From Bacteroidia bacterium (lineage in GTDB: Bacteria; Bacteroidota; Bacteroidia; Palsa-965), in contig JALONL010000029.1 in assembly GCA_025454955.1 (NCBI GenBank), forward strand, positions 1-64,000: 64,000 bases of DNA, written 5' to 3'. A program made the translations under genes and the position numbers. Below, piece by piece: positions 9,421 through 18,315 of this stretch. The notes under the pieces were generated by a model that saw only the letters and a list, made by a program, of their open reading frames with translations, had not been told where the DNA came from and ran no database searches. How positions within the stretch are numbered: the first letter of the stretch is position 1; each line of letters opens with the position of its first letter.

Positions 9421-12174
9421 TTATCGATTAACCACTACTTTGATGGTCTGAGACATATTTCCTGTAGCCACGCGCACGAAATAGATTCCGTTTTCCCACG
9501 TAGTTACATCGTAGTTGAGAATGTTGCTGCCGCTGTTGAGCGAACGGTTTTCCTCGATGAGGAGCTTACCGGTCATATCGAAAGCGGTAATCTGTACGTC
9601 GGTGTTTTCAACCAGGTTAAGGTTAAGGTTGAACTGCTCGCCGGTGGGGTTCGGATACAGGGTGATGCTGTTAATCTGCTGCTGCTCCTGAACACCTACG
9701 AAGAACGGAATTACCTGGGTGATGGTGTCGGTGCAACCCTGTGCGTTGGTTACCACGAGGGTTACGGTGAAGTTGCCGCTGCTGAGGTAAACGTGCTGGG
9801 GTGCGGCAGCAGATGAACTGGTGTTGTCGCCGAAATCCCAGTTGTAAACGGTACCGCCGGTTGACGAGTTGGTGAAGGTTACAATGTTGTTAATGGTAGA
9901 GAAGGTGAAACCGGCTGTGGGAGCAGGATTTACCGCCACGGTAACGGGAGCCGAAGCACCTACGCCGTTGCAGGCATTGGCGTTGGTAACAGTTACGGTG
10001 TAAGTACCGGCTGCCGAAACTGTGATGCTTTGTGTGGTGGCACCGGTGCTCCAGAGGTAAGTATCAGCAGGGCTTGAGGTGAGGGTAACGGTTTCGCCGG
10101 GGCAAAGTGTGGTGCTGCCGGTGGCCTGTACGGTGGGCGTGGGCGAATTGCTTACTGAAACCTGAACCGGGTTTGAAGTAGCGGTGCAACCGTTGGCATC
10201 AGTGTACACTACCGAGTAGCTGCCGGAGGTGGTTACTGTGATGTTCTGACTGGTAGCAGTGGTGCTCCAGGTGTTGCCCATGGCCTGGCTCGATGAAAGC
10301 ACTACGCTGTCGCCGGTGCAGAATGTGGTGGGGCCGCTGGCGGTAATGGTGGGCGAAGCCGGGTTGGCATTTACGGTAACGGTGGTAGTTGCCGAGGTGG
10401 CGCTGCAACCATTGGCATCGGTAAACATTACGGTAAATGAACCAGAGGCGTTAACTGTGATTGACTGTGTGGTGGCGTTATTGCTCCACATCAAACCCGA
10501 AGCCTGGCTGGCAGTAAGCTGAACTGAACCGCCGTTGCAGAAGGTTACAGGACCGTTGGCCGAAATGGTGGGCGTGGCAGGCAGTGCGTTTACAGTTACA
10601 GTGATACCGTTGGTTACAGCCTGACAACCGTTGGCTTTGGTTACGGTGCAAGAGTATGTACCGCTCTGAGTTACGTTGAGGGTGGCGGTGGTGGCACCGT
10701 TGCTCCAGAGATAAGTGGCTGCACCGGCAGTGGTGGCATCGAGTGTTACTGAACCGCCCTGGCAGAAAGTGGTGGCACCCTGTGCGGTGGCAGAAGCAGT
10801 GAATACGTTGTTGATGGCCGCATTGTAAGGCTGGTTGCCCGGATCAAATTCCGACCAGCAGGCCATCCAGTTGCCCGAAGTACCGAAAGCTCCAATGTAG
10901 GTGGTGGGTGTGAAGAATGAGTTGCTCAGGTTGGGGTTGGTAAATGAAGCACCGCCGTTGAGGGGCGAAGTGGCGCTGATGAGCAGATCAGGATTGGTGA
11001 GGCTCAGGTTGTTGATACCGAGTGAAGCAGCGGTATTGATGGTCTGGTTGTTGAAACCCATTGAGGCAAACCAGGTGCTGATGTTGAATGCACCATTTAC
11101 GTTGTTGGGGTTGGCTGCAGTAGAAGCAGCCAGGGTATCGGTCATCTGCACCAGTGCGTTGTTGCGGAACTGAAGATCACCCGCGGTGGCGTTGGTTTGT
11201 GTGGAAGCGCTTTCGATAAGCAAACCTGTGGGATAACCGGCAAACACCGAGTTGTAGGTGCAGGTGCGGGTATTGCGACGCAGGTGAAGCGCACGACGGT
11301 AGAGACTGTTAATGGTGCTGTTGAAGCAAAGCGGGCCATACACAGAAATGTTCGAGAAAATGGGCTGGGTAATGGGTGTGTTGCCGGTTCCGGTAGCGTC
11401 GTTGTCCGACTCAAAACCGTTTGAACCCGACTGGTCGGCGATGTTGGGATCGCGCATTACCACACCAAACTGGATGCTGCCTTTGAAACCGTTGTCGCTA
11501 TCAAAATCATCGTCCCAGGCGCGGTAAGAAATAAGGTATTTGCAGTTTACAGTACCGCCAAACCACTCGAAAGCATCGTCGCCTGAATATGACACCTGAA
11601 CGTGCTCGATAACGGTTTTGCGACCAACGCCGCCCATGGTGAGACCGTTAATTTCGCTGTTGGGCTGGAAAGCCACACCGGGATATTCGATACGTACATA
11701 ACGAATAACACCCGAGCTGTCGTTGTCGTTGGGAGCGGCACCGCCACCATAAATAGCACCCACGCCACCTTCAATTACACCTTCGCCGGCAGCAGTGCCG
11801 TTGGCAGGGTTGGCAGGCAGGTTAACCGAAGCACGGCCGCAAAGAATGAGACCGCCCCAGTCGCCATAAGAGCGCTGGCCAACGGCTTTCTGCGAAGTAA
11901 ATACGATGGGCTGATCAACAGTACCGTCGGCAATGAGTTTTGCATCGCGCTCAATAATCAGGGCACCTTTCGAAACGAAGTCGCCTTTGATAATTGTGCC
12001 GGGCTGAATGGTGAGTGTAACACCGGGCTTTACATATACCCAGCCGTTGAGCAGGTAAATATTGTTTGAGGTCCAGGTTTCATTGGCTGTAATGTTACCT
12101 GATTTAATGATCTGTGCATCGGCCGTAAAAAAGGCAGTTACTGCAAGACCAAGGGTAAGTAAAAACTTTTTCAT
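9421..12174 (-). CDS. Secreted beta-helix protein with Ig-like and PKD domains and T9SS sorting domain
   Basis: A 917-residue secreted protein. A signal peptide (MKKFLLTLGLAVTAFFTADA) is followed by a long right-handed beta-helix-like region with the conserved phrases LTIQPGTIIKGD, GDWGGLILCGRASVN, NGLTMGGVGRKTVIEHVQVS and GDDAFEWFGGTV. I recognise these as one protein family often found beside TonB-dependent receptors. Then come four Ig-like repeats of about 78 residues (each with an FC.GxSVxL core and an LWSNGATTxxxxV strand), one PKD domain (YNWDFGDNTSSS), and a type A T9SS sorting domain (LYPNPTGEQFNLNLNL, ending IKVVVNR). It lies 191 bp downstream of the TonB receptor gene on the same strand, but a terminator separates them. 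It may capture a substrate for that receptor; this is inference. Confidence 0.88.
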   Translation of the reverse strand: MKKFLLTLGLAVTAFFTADAQIIKSGNITANETWTSNNIYLLNGWVYVKPGVTLTIQPGTIIKGDFVSKGALIIERDAKLIADGTVDQPIVFTSQKAVGQRSYGDWGGLILCGRASVNLPANPANGTAAGEGVIEGGVGAIYGGGAAPNDNDSSGVIRYVRIEYPGVAFQPNSEINGLTMGGVGRKTVIEHVQVSYSGDDAFEWFGGTVNCKYLISYRAWDDDFDSDNGFKGSIQFGVVMRDPNIADQSGSNGFESDNDATGTGNTPITQPIFSNISVYGPLCFNSTINSLYRRALHLRRNTRTCTYNSVFAGYPTGLLIESASTQTNATAGDLQFRNNALVQMTDTLAASTAANPNNVNGAFNISTWFASMGFNNQTINTAASLGINNLSLTNPDLLISATSPLNGGASFTNPNLSNSFFTPTTYIGAFGTSGNWMACWSEFDPGNQPYNAAINNVFTASATAQGATTFCQGGSVTLDATTAGAATYLWSNGATTATLNVTQSGTYSCTVTKANGCQAVTNGITVTVNALPATPTISANGPVTFCNGGSVQLTASQASGLMWSNNATTQSITVNASGSFTVMFTDANGCSATSATTTVTVNANPASPTITASGPTTFCTGDSVVLSSSQAMGNTWSTTATSQNITVTTSGSYSVVYTDANGCTATSNPVQVSVSNSPTPTVQATGSTTLCPGETVTLTSSPADTYLWSTGATTQSITVSAAGTYTVTVTNANACNGVGASAPVTVAVNPAPTAGFTFSTINNIVTFTNSSTGGTVYNWDFGDNTSSSAAAPQHVYLSSGNFTVTLVVTNAQGCTDTITQVIPFFVGVQEQQQINSITLYPNPTGEQFNLNLNLVENTDVQITAFDMTGKLLIEENRSLNSGSNILNYDVTTWENGIYFVRVATGNMSQTIKVVVNR

Positions 12175-12310
12175 GTTGTGTTTGCGTTTTGGTCGCGTGT
12201 GAGGTGATATTTCGCACGACAAAAGTATCGGCACAGTGTGACGTGACTGTAAAACTGACTTTATCTTAAACCGCGTTTCAGGTTATACCTGTGTAAACTC
12301 GGCATTAAAA

Positions 12311-12338
12311 CAAAAGCGGCCCGATGGAGCCGCTTTTG
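12311..12338 (-). terminator. Rho-independent terminator of the TonB receptor gene
   Basis: A stem of 10 bp (CAAAAGCGGC / GCCGCTTTTG) with an 8-nt loop, 27 bp after the stop of the receptor gene. It implies that the receptor and the downstream T9SS gene are at least partly separate transcripts. Confidence 0.85.
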
Positions 12339-12365
12339 ATTAGTTCAGCAATTATAAAAATGCAA

Positions 12366-15290
12366 TTATTGAGTAGTTACATCTTTGGGCTCAAGCAAAC
12401 GCACGTTGATACCGAAGGTGAAATAGGCTCCGCGGCGGAAAGCCTGAATGCGTTGATCGCCGGTGCGTTCGAGAGTGCCGTTTGCATTGGCATCCTGAAG
12501 CATGAGGAATTCCATGTTAAGCAGATCCGACGCGTTGAAACGTACATCTATATTTTTGCGCTTGCCCATTGTTTTCACTACCGTGAAATCGAGCTGGTGA
12601 CGGGGCATTTCGTAAATATCAGGAATATTGAGCGAAGGAATACCGGCAATAATTACCCTCGGGCCAACCACGTTGTAAGCGGTATTGATCTGCCAGCCGC
12701 TCGAATCGCTGGTCCAGAACAGACCAATATTCACCACATACGGCGACTGACCCATCATGGGACGACCCACATTGTCGGTTTCGCTGAGTTTGATGTCGCT
12801 GAAAATGTATGAGGCATTGGCCACCACACCAAAGTTGCGGATAATGGGAATACCAATGCTGTCCAAACGTTTGCGCACTTCAAACTCTACGCCGTAGTTG
12901 TTGGCCTGAAGGGCATTGCCCCAGGTAAACCCGCGCACACCACCCGAACCCAGGCCGGGGAAGAAGTAAATTTCGATGGGGTTGTTAAACTGCTTGTAGA
13001 AGAAGCCGAGGGTGATGTTTTCGCCCAGACGCGGGTAGAACTCGAAACGGAGATCGTAGTTGTTTACGTCGGGCGTTTTGAGCGAATCGTTGCCCTGATA
13101 AATACTGTTGAATACGAAATCGTAGAACGTAAGCGGGGCAATTTCGCGGAACTCGGGGCGGTTAATGGTTTTGCCGTAGGCCAGACGTACTTTGAAACGC
13201 TCGGTGGTGTTTATGGCAATGTTTACCGAGGGCAGCACCGAGGTAATGTCGTTGTTTACACGCACAGAGTCGCTCACATTGTTTGAACGGAAACTGAAGA
13301 GTTTTTGTACGTTTTGCTCCACTCGTACACCGCCGCTTACTTTTACGCGGGGCAATTCTTCGCCGGTATCTTTGCCTTTGAATTTTCCGAAAGGCAGTAT
13401 GGCCATGAGGTATCCTGCACGAAGATTATTGGTAGCCACGTAAGAGTCGGAAAGTTTGGTGTCTTCGCCAATGAGTACGCCGTTGGTGGTGTTCAGGTTG
13501 GCTTCGGCAAATACCTGTTCCATGGGCGTGGAAAGCAGGTCGAAATTTCCGTATGTCTGGAACGAAGCGGCACGATAACCGAGGTTACGAATGGAAAAAC
13601 CACGGATTTTATCTTCGAGATACACACCGCCTTTGAGGGTAAAGGTGTAAGCACCCGAATCGCCGAGCGATACAATCTGCTCTACGTTTGCCGTGGCAGC
13701 TTTCATGTCTTCCTGCATACTGATAAACAGACGGCCAAGGTAAAACGGAACGGCCTGAATGGGAATGTACAGGTTGTACGGATCAGATTCGGCAGAACCA
13801 AATGCTTTGTAGTAACGCGCACGGCGCCAGTCGGGTTCGTTGCGGCGGGCGGTGGAATAGGCTAATGTCCAGTCAACTTTGGTGTTGCCTTTGTTAAACT
13901 CATGTTCGCCGGTAAGCTGTCCGGTATAAATAAGACGCTGGCTGTAGCGGAACGAATATTCCCTGCGGTCTTCTCCGTTTTCGAACGAAGGGCCGCCACG
14001 GATAATGGTTTCGTTATCGCCAAGCTGGTTAAACAGGTTTTTGAACTCAATGCTGTGCTGCCCGTCTTTTCCGAAACGAACGGCGTTGTTCTGAATAAAT
14101 GCCAGGCGTACACGGTTCTGGAAAGTGGTATCGCCGTAGGCAAAAATGGTATCGCTTATTTGTGTTTGCGGATCAAACACATTGTAATCGTACTGATTAT
14201 TAATCTGCATCTGATTGGTGTTTGAATAACTTATAGAAGTTATGTTACCAATCTGATACTGTTTTTTGTTCTTGGTGAGTTTGCTCTGACGCACTGCCCA
14301 GGTAATGTTGAAACGCTGATCGGGCATGGCGGCCGATGTGGTGTAGTTCCAGGTGTTGGGCATTGATTTGGTGGCATCGAGCAGTTGCTGTGAAGAAAGC
14401 GATGGATCGAGCAGGTTGGAGGGGAAACCATTGGCCAGGCTGCGGCTTCCGGCACCAAAGCCAAATAAATCGGCTGTGCCGCCGCGGTTCATGGAAAAAG
14501 GCTCAAACGTGGTGCCAGCGCGGTAACCTACTGAATAGCCAATGTTCAGGCTGGTCTGGTCGGGAATGTTGCGCGTGGTTAAGCGAATGGCACCACCCGA
14601 AAATTCGCCCGGCAAATCGGGTGAGGGCGTTTTGTAAATGGTAAAACGGTCGAGCATTTGTGTGGGCACCAGATCGAACGAAAAGGTTTTTACATCAGAC
14701 TCCACCGAGGGCGTAAATACATTGTTGAGCAGCGTGGCATTGTAACGCTCCGACAGACCGCGTACAATTACAAAACGGTTATCCACCAGTGTTACGCCCG
14801 GCAGCGTACGCGCCACCTCGGCAGCCGACTGCGAAAATGTCTTCTGCATTTCGGCAGCCGGTTTATTGTCTTCGGTTTTGTCGGAATTACGGGTGTCTTG
14901 CACCGCGCTTACCACACCCGAAATGGAGCGTGTGCCCCAGATGGTAGCTATGTTTATGGTATCGCCCACAGTAAGGGGCATCATTTCCATATTTACAACC
15001 GACTGTTTTCCGGCCTCCACCACCACGTTTTTCACCACAAAGGGCTGCATACCGAGAAATTTGCAGGTAACCGTATAGGTGCCCGGTTTTACCGAAGCCT
15101 TATATTTACCATCGAAATCGGTAATACCTACCATCCGGGTACTGTCTATGAGGATGGAAGCACCGATAACCGGCTGGCGGTTTTCTTTTTCGAGCACGAC
15201 CCCGGCAATGGTGCCGTTTTGTGCCGCCGCAGTAAGACTTACAAACAATACTGCCCAGGCAGCAAAAACGTTTTTGAACATTTGATTCAT
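12366..15290 (-). CDS. TonB-dependent outer-membrane receptor
   Basis: A 974-residue outer-membrane transporter that imports a ligand using TonB energy. Order: signal peptide (about 1-23, ending SLTAAAQ); carboxypeptidase-D regulatory-like domain (about 27-105, GVVLEKENRQPVIGASI through SVVNMEMMPL); plug domain (about 140-250) with EVARTLPGVTLVDNRFVIVRG, the RGLSERYNATLLNN motif and YKTPSPDLPGEFSGGAIRL; then a 22-strand-type barrel ending INVRLLEPKDVTTQ. It is divergent from the response regulator at 15468. The promoter region carries TTCATT-N5-GTAACC, 20 nt from a TTTCTTTG box on this strand, the same design as at the phosphate genes. The substrate is unknown; phosphate-containing compounds are a plausible inference. 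A start three codons later is equally possible. Confidence 0.92.
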   Translation of the reverse strand: MNQMFKNVFAAWAVLFVSLTAAAQNGTIAGVVLEKENRQPVIGASILIDSTRMVGITDFDGKYKASVKPGTYTVTCKFLGMQPFVVKNVVVEAGKQSVVNMEMMPLTVGDTINIATIWGTRSISGVVSAVQDTRNSDKTEDNKPAAEMQKTFSQSAAEVARTLPGVTLVDNRFVIVRGLSERYNATLLNNVFTPSVESDVKTFSFDLVPTQMLDRFTIYKTPSPDLPGEFSGGAIRLTTRNIPDQTSLNIGYSVGYRAGTTFEPFSMNRGGTADLFGFGAGSRSLANGFPSNLLDPSLSSQQLLDATKSMPNTWNYTTSAAMPDQRFNITWAVRQSKLTKNKKQYQIGNITSISYSNTNQMQINNQYDYNVFDPQTQISDTIFAYGDTTFQNRVRLAFIQNNAVRFGKDGQHSIEFKNLFNQLGDNETIIRGGPSFENGEDRREYSFRYSQRLIYTGQLTGEHEFNKGNTKVDWTLAYSTARRNEPDWRRARYYKAFGSAESDPYNLYIPIQAVPFYLGRLFISMQEDMKAATANVEQIVSLGDSGAYTFTLKGGVYLEDKIRGFSIRNLGYRAASFQTYGNFDLLSTPMEQVFAEANLNTTNGVLIGEDTKLSDSYVATNNLRAGYLMAILPFGKFKGKDTGEELPRVKVSGGVRVEQNVQKLFSFRSNNVSDSVRVNNDITSVLPSVNIAINTTERFKVRLAYGKTINRPEFREIAPLTFYDFVFNSIYQGNDSLKTPDVNNYDLRFEFYPRLGENITLGFFYKQFNNPIEIYFFPGLGSGGVRGFTWGNALQANNYGVEFEVRKRLDSIGIPIIRNFGVVANASYIFSDIKLSETDNVGRPMMGQSPYVVNIGLFWTSDSSGWQINTAYNVVGPRVIIAGIPSLNIPDIYEMPRHQLDFTVVKTMGKRKNIDVRFNASDLLNMEFLMLQDANANGTLERTGDQRIQAFRRGAYFTFGINVRLLEPKDVTTQ

Positions 15291-15310
15291 TTCGGGTCTG
15301 AATTACCGCG

Positions 15311-15355
15311 CAAAGAAACCGCTACACCGTGACGCAGGGGTTACCGTAAAATGAA
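15311..15355 (-). promoter_or_regulatory. Candidate PhoB-type operator and -7 box of the TonB receptor
   Basis: On the minus strand TTCATT-N5-GTAACC (15355 down to 15339) is followed after exactly 20 nt by TTTCTTTG (15318-15311), a 7/8 match to the Bacteroidota -7 box TAnnTTTG. The two hexamers are 11 nt apart, like Pho boxes. This is recognition by pattern only. Confidence 0.45.
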
Positions 15356-15404
15356 TTTGGTGTTAACTCCCGGGGGGCAAAACAAATGTTTGCACTATAT
15401 TAAC

Positions 15405-15450
15405 TTAAAGGTGTGTTAACATGCCGGATTAACCAGAGTCCGTACATTTG
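15405..15450 (+). promoter_or_regulatory. Candidate autoregulated promoter of the response regulator
   Basis: A perfect -7 box TACATTTG (15443-15450) is preceded by TTAACA (15416-15421), 21 nt upstream, and by the related TTAAAG 11 nt further upstream (15405-15410). A further TTAACC lies at 15429-15434. The layout matches the promoters of the phosphate genes and suggests that the regulator controls itself. Confidence 0.5.
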
Positions 15451-15467
15451 TGGCGGAAAAGACAACT

Positions 15468-16148
15468 ATGTCAACACAGACCCATAAATTATTGCTGGTG
15501 GACGATGAGCAGGATATTCTCGAATTCCTGACTTACAACCTGCGAAAAGAAGGCTATCACGTTTCGTCGGCCACAAATGGTGACGAGGCCCTTACCATAG
15601 CCCGCCGGGAGCTGCCCGATCTGGTGCTCCTTGACGTGATGATGCCCGGCCTGGATGGCATTGAAGTATGCCGCGAACTCCGTCAGATGCCCGGAATGAG
15701 CGACGTACTCATTGCTTTCCTTACTGCACGCGCCGAAGATTACTCACATATAGCAGGTTTCGAAGCCGGGGCCGATGATTACATCAACAAGCCCATCAAG
15801 CCGCGCGTACTCATAAGCCGCATAAAAGCCCTGCTGCGCCGCGCTCCCAATGCCAACAACAACGAGGCAATAGACATGGGCGGCATACGCATCGACCGCG
15901 AAAGCTACCTGGTTTACAAAAACGATCAGCAGATTTCGCTTCCCCGCAAGGAATTCGAACTTATTGCCCTGCTTGCCACCAAACCTGGAAAAGTTTTTAC
16001 CCGCGAAGAAATCCTGAACAATGTTTGGGGCGGCGAAGTCATTGTTGGCGATCGCACCATCGACGTTCACATTCGCAAACTCCGCGAGAAACTGGGCGAA
16101 GAATTTATCAAAACAGTAAAAGGCGTAGGCTATAAATTTGAGTTCTGA
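15468..16148 (+). CDS. OmpR/PhoB-family response regulator
   Basis: A 226-residue two-component transcription factor. The N-terminal receiver domain has the acidic pair in LLLVDDEQ, the phosphoacceptor Asp56 in LVLLDVMMPG, the switch Thr in AFLTARAED, and the Lys in NKPIKPRVL. The C-terminal winged helix (from about residue 130) ends with the conserved GDRTIDVHIRKLREKLGE and IKTVKGVGYKFEF. The ATG at 15468 is chosen because homology starts right after it. The likely partner is the kinase at 18316, two genes downstream. The promoter, and the presence of the same operator design at pst, DUF47-pit and the porin, suggest a PhoB role; without that context the sequence alone only says OmpR family. 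Confidence 0.93.
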   Translation: MSTQTHKLLLVDDEQDILEFLTYNLRKEGYHVSSATNGDEALTIARRELPDLVLLDVMMPGLDGIEVCRELRQMPGMSDVLIAFLTARAEDYSHIAGFEAGADDYINKPIKPRVLISRIKALLRRAPNANNNEAIDMGGIRIDRESYLVYKNDQQISLPRKEFELIALLATKPGKVFTREEILNNVWGGEVIVGDRTIDVHIRKLREKLGEEFIKTVKGVGYKFEF

Positions 16149-16176
16149 TCGCCCTTTTACTAATCAATACTAATCG

Positions 16177-16206
16177 AATGCCATCCTGCGGGGTGGCATT
16201 TGATTT
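16177..16206 (+). terminator. Terminator after the response regulator
   Basis: The stem AATGCCATCC / GGGTGGCATT (one G-U pair) has a TGCG loop and is followed by a T-rich run, 29 bp after the stop codon. Confidence 0.8.
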
Positions 16207-16313
16207 TTGAAGGCAACTATCCTCACAATATGTCGTCTGTACCAAAAAATACTTAAACTATTGGTTTAGGTGTTCTTGATTTATTATATTTATTCCTTAC
16301 AAACCTCAGTATA

Positions 16314-17039
16314 ATGCAGAAGTTACTTATTCTGTTTTTCCTTGCTCCCCTTTCCGTTCTTGCAAACGACTCGATACCGGATAAAACCCGGCATCACGAA
16401 CTCGGAATAAATGCAACCCTGCTGCTGAAACAAGTGGTGAATTTTTCACCCACTACTTTAACAATGTTGCCTTATCAGGTTACCTATAAATATATCACAG
16501 GAAAAAGAGCCTGGCGGACAGGCATTGGCATTAATATTTCCCGGCAGTCAGGTCGGGTTCGCGAGTTTAACACACCCGTAAATTATTACCCGTCAAGGTC
16601 AACCTATTTTAACACTACTTCACTGGATTTCAGGGCAGGATATGAATTTCAGATACCTATCGAGAAACGTTTTTGCGGGTATGTGGGTTTTGATGCCGTA
16701 ACAAGCCTGAGGAACGAAAAATCATTTTCAGTAACTATTACTGACAATCTTCCCAGTAATTTCTTTTACAATACCACTTCTGTAAATGAGCAAAACATAA
16801 GTGCCGGTGGCGGAGCTGTGGCAGGATTTCAGTTTTTTCTCACAAAGCGAATCAGCTTATTTACCGAAACACCAATTTATCTTGTCTGGACGAAATCTGA
16901 TTCCCAGACAGTAAGTACAACCGACACTTATTTTGGCTCCGGAATAACCACACAGGTAATACGTGACACCAGTGATTTTGCGGTACTTGATTTCAATATC
17001 ATCCTTCCCGTAACGCTTTATTTATCCATGCGTTTCTAA
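16314..17039 (+). CDS. Putative outer-membrane beta-barrel protein of unknown function
   Basis: A 241-residue protein with a signal peptide (MQKLLILFFLAPLSVLAND). The mature part consists of alternating strands with aromatic girdle residues (WRTGIGINISRQSG, SLDFRAGYEFQIPIEKRFCG, SAGGGAVAGFQFFLTKRISL) and ends NIILPVTLYLSMRF, with the terminal Phe typical of outer-membrane barrels. It is followed after 12 bp by the di-heme peroxidase gene, so the two are probably co-transcribed. Base composition looks more AT-rich than that of the regulator and kinase genes on either side. Function unknown; association with the peroxidase is inference from spacing. Confidence 0.7.
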   Translation: MQKLLILFFLAPLSVLANDSIPDKTRHHELGINATLLLKQVVNFSPTTLTMLPYQVTYKYITGKRAWRTGIGINISRQSGRVREFNTPVNYYPSRSTYFNTTSLDFRAGYEFQIPIEKRFCGYVGFDAVTSLRNEKSFSVTITDNLPSNFFYNTTSVNEQNISAGGGAVAGFQFFLTKRISLFTETPIYLVWTKSDSQTVSTTDTYFGSGITTQVIRDTSDFAVLDFNIILPVTLYLSMRF

Positions 17040-17051
17040 ACCCAAACGGAC

Positions 17052-18191
17052 ATGAAGAAGTTTATTTCTCCTCAGAAACTCATTATCGGAGTGCTTTTTT
17101 TGGGCACGGGCATTTCACTTCTTTCTACTGCTTCCTGCAGAAAAGAAGAAGAAATTCCGCTCACCAATCAAAGTCCGACTCCCGATTTATCGGTTCAACA
17201 CAGCTATTTCTTCGCTTCATTTGAGTCTAATGCGAAGGCTAGATTAGGCCGGGTGCTATTCTACGACAAAAATCTTTCGTTGAATAATTCTACATCCTGC
17301 GGTTCATGCCACAAACAGCAGCACGGCTTTGCGGACAATATGCAATTTAGCAGAGGATTGATGGGTAAACTTACCACCCGAAATACTTCAACTCTCCTGA
17401 CCCCAGGATTTAACAGTAAACTGTTTTGGGACGGACGTGCCCCAAATATTGAAACTGCAATGCTTATGCCTGCGCTGAATCCTGATGAAATGCACGCAAT
17501 CGATGTGCAGTTGTTGCCAGAAAAGTTATCCAAACTGAATTATTATGACCAACTTTTTATGGATGCTTTTGCGACAACTGAAATAACGGTTCCGCGAATT
17601 CGTGAGGCTTTAAATACCTTCTTTTTAGCTCTGGTTTCAACAAATAGCCGCGCCACTCCTTTCTGGGGTTCAAATCTTACTCAGGAGGAAAGAATGGGCG
17701 AGCAGATTTTTCATGGTAAAGGCAAATGCTATAATTGCCACAACGGCAATGATTTTGGTGGCTATGAAGCTACATTTGCCAATATTGGTCTTGATTATAC
17801 TTACAACGACCCCGGACGGTTTGCTGTTACCGGAGAAAATTATGACAAAGGGCGATTCAAGGTACCGGCTCTTCGAAACGTAGCTGAATCGGCACCGTAT
17901 ATGCACGACGGTCGTTTTAACACCTTGCGTGAAGTAATTGACCATTATGATCATGGCATTAAGACCAATGACCAGGTTTCGCCTTATCTGCGAAATTTAC
18001 CGCAATCTTTTTTCAGCAATATCACGTTTCCTGTTGCAGATGTTAACGCATTAGATGCGAGTATGTATCCTGTTCAGTCTCTCGGCCTCTCAGAAACTGA
18101 AAAACAACAGCTCGAAGCCTACCTCCGCGCCATGAGCGATCCTGTTTTGCTCAATCATCCGAAATATTCCGATCCATTCCGCCACCAATAA
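17052..18191 (+). CDS. Di-heme cytochrome c peroxidase (CcpA/MauG family) lipoprotein
   Basis: A 379-residue periplasm-facing electron-transfer enzyme that would reduce hydrogen peroxide or carry out a related di-heme oxidation. A lipoprotein signal ends at STASC (Cys29). The two c-type heme sites are CGSCH (83-87) and CYNCH (226-230). Family landmarks include LGRVLFYDKNLS, FWDGRAPNIETAMLMP, FKVPALRNVAESAPYMHDGR and LREVIDHYDHG. Length is normal. It is 12 bp downstream of the outer-membrane protein gene. The pair sits between a response regulator and its likely kinase, suggesting a later insertion. MauG-like modification activity cannot be excluded. Confidence 0.92.
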   Translation: MKKFISPQKLIIGVLFLGTGISLLSTASCRKEEEIPLTNQSPTPDLSVQHSYFFASFESNAKARLGRVLFYDKNLSLNNSTSCGSCHKQQHGFADNMQFSRGLMGKLTTRNTSTLLTPGFNSKLFWDGRAPNIETAMLMPALNPDEMHAIDVQLLPEKLSKLNYYDQLFMDAFATTEITVPRIREALNTFFLALVSTNSRATPFWGSNLTQEERMGEQIFHGKGKCYNCHNGNDFGGYEATFANIGLDYTYNDPGRFAVTGENYDKGRFKVPALRNVAESAPYMHDGRFNTLREVIDHYDHGIKTNDQVSPYLRNLPQSFFSNITFPVADVNALDASMYPVQSLGLSETEKQQLEAYLRAMSDPVLLNHPKYSDPFRHQ

Positions 18192-18200
18192 ACGCCCCAA

Positions 18201-18228
18201 AACGCCGCCCGCAAAGCGGCGTTTTTCT
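18201..18228 (+). terminator. Terminator after the peroxidase gene
   Basis: AACGCCGC / GCGGCGTT stem (18201-18208 with 18216-18223) with a 7-nt loop, followed by a T-run, 9 bp after the stop. Confidence 0.88.
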
Positions 18229-18283
18229 TTACCTTTTTATTAATAATGCCGGGATGCCCCCTGTATTATTGAAACGAATCACA

Positions 18284-18291
18284 GATATTTG
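18284..18291 (+). promoter_or_regulatory. Candidate -7 box of the histidine kinase
   Basis: GATATTTG is a 7/8 match to TAnnTTTG, 24 bp before the chosen ATG and after a terminator. The kinase is therefore probably transcribed from its own promoter. No TTAAC hexamer lies at the expected operator position. Confidence 0.5.
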
Positions 18292-18315
18292 CGACAGCGA
18301 ACCCTTGGCGGCTTC

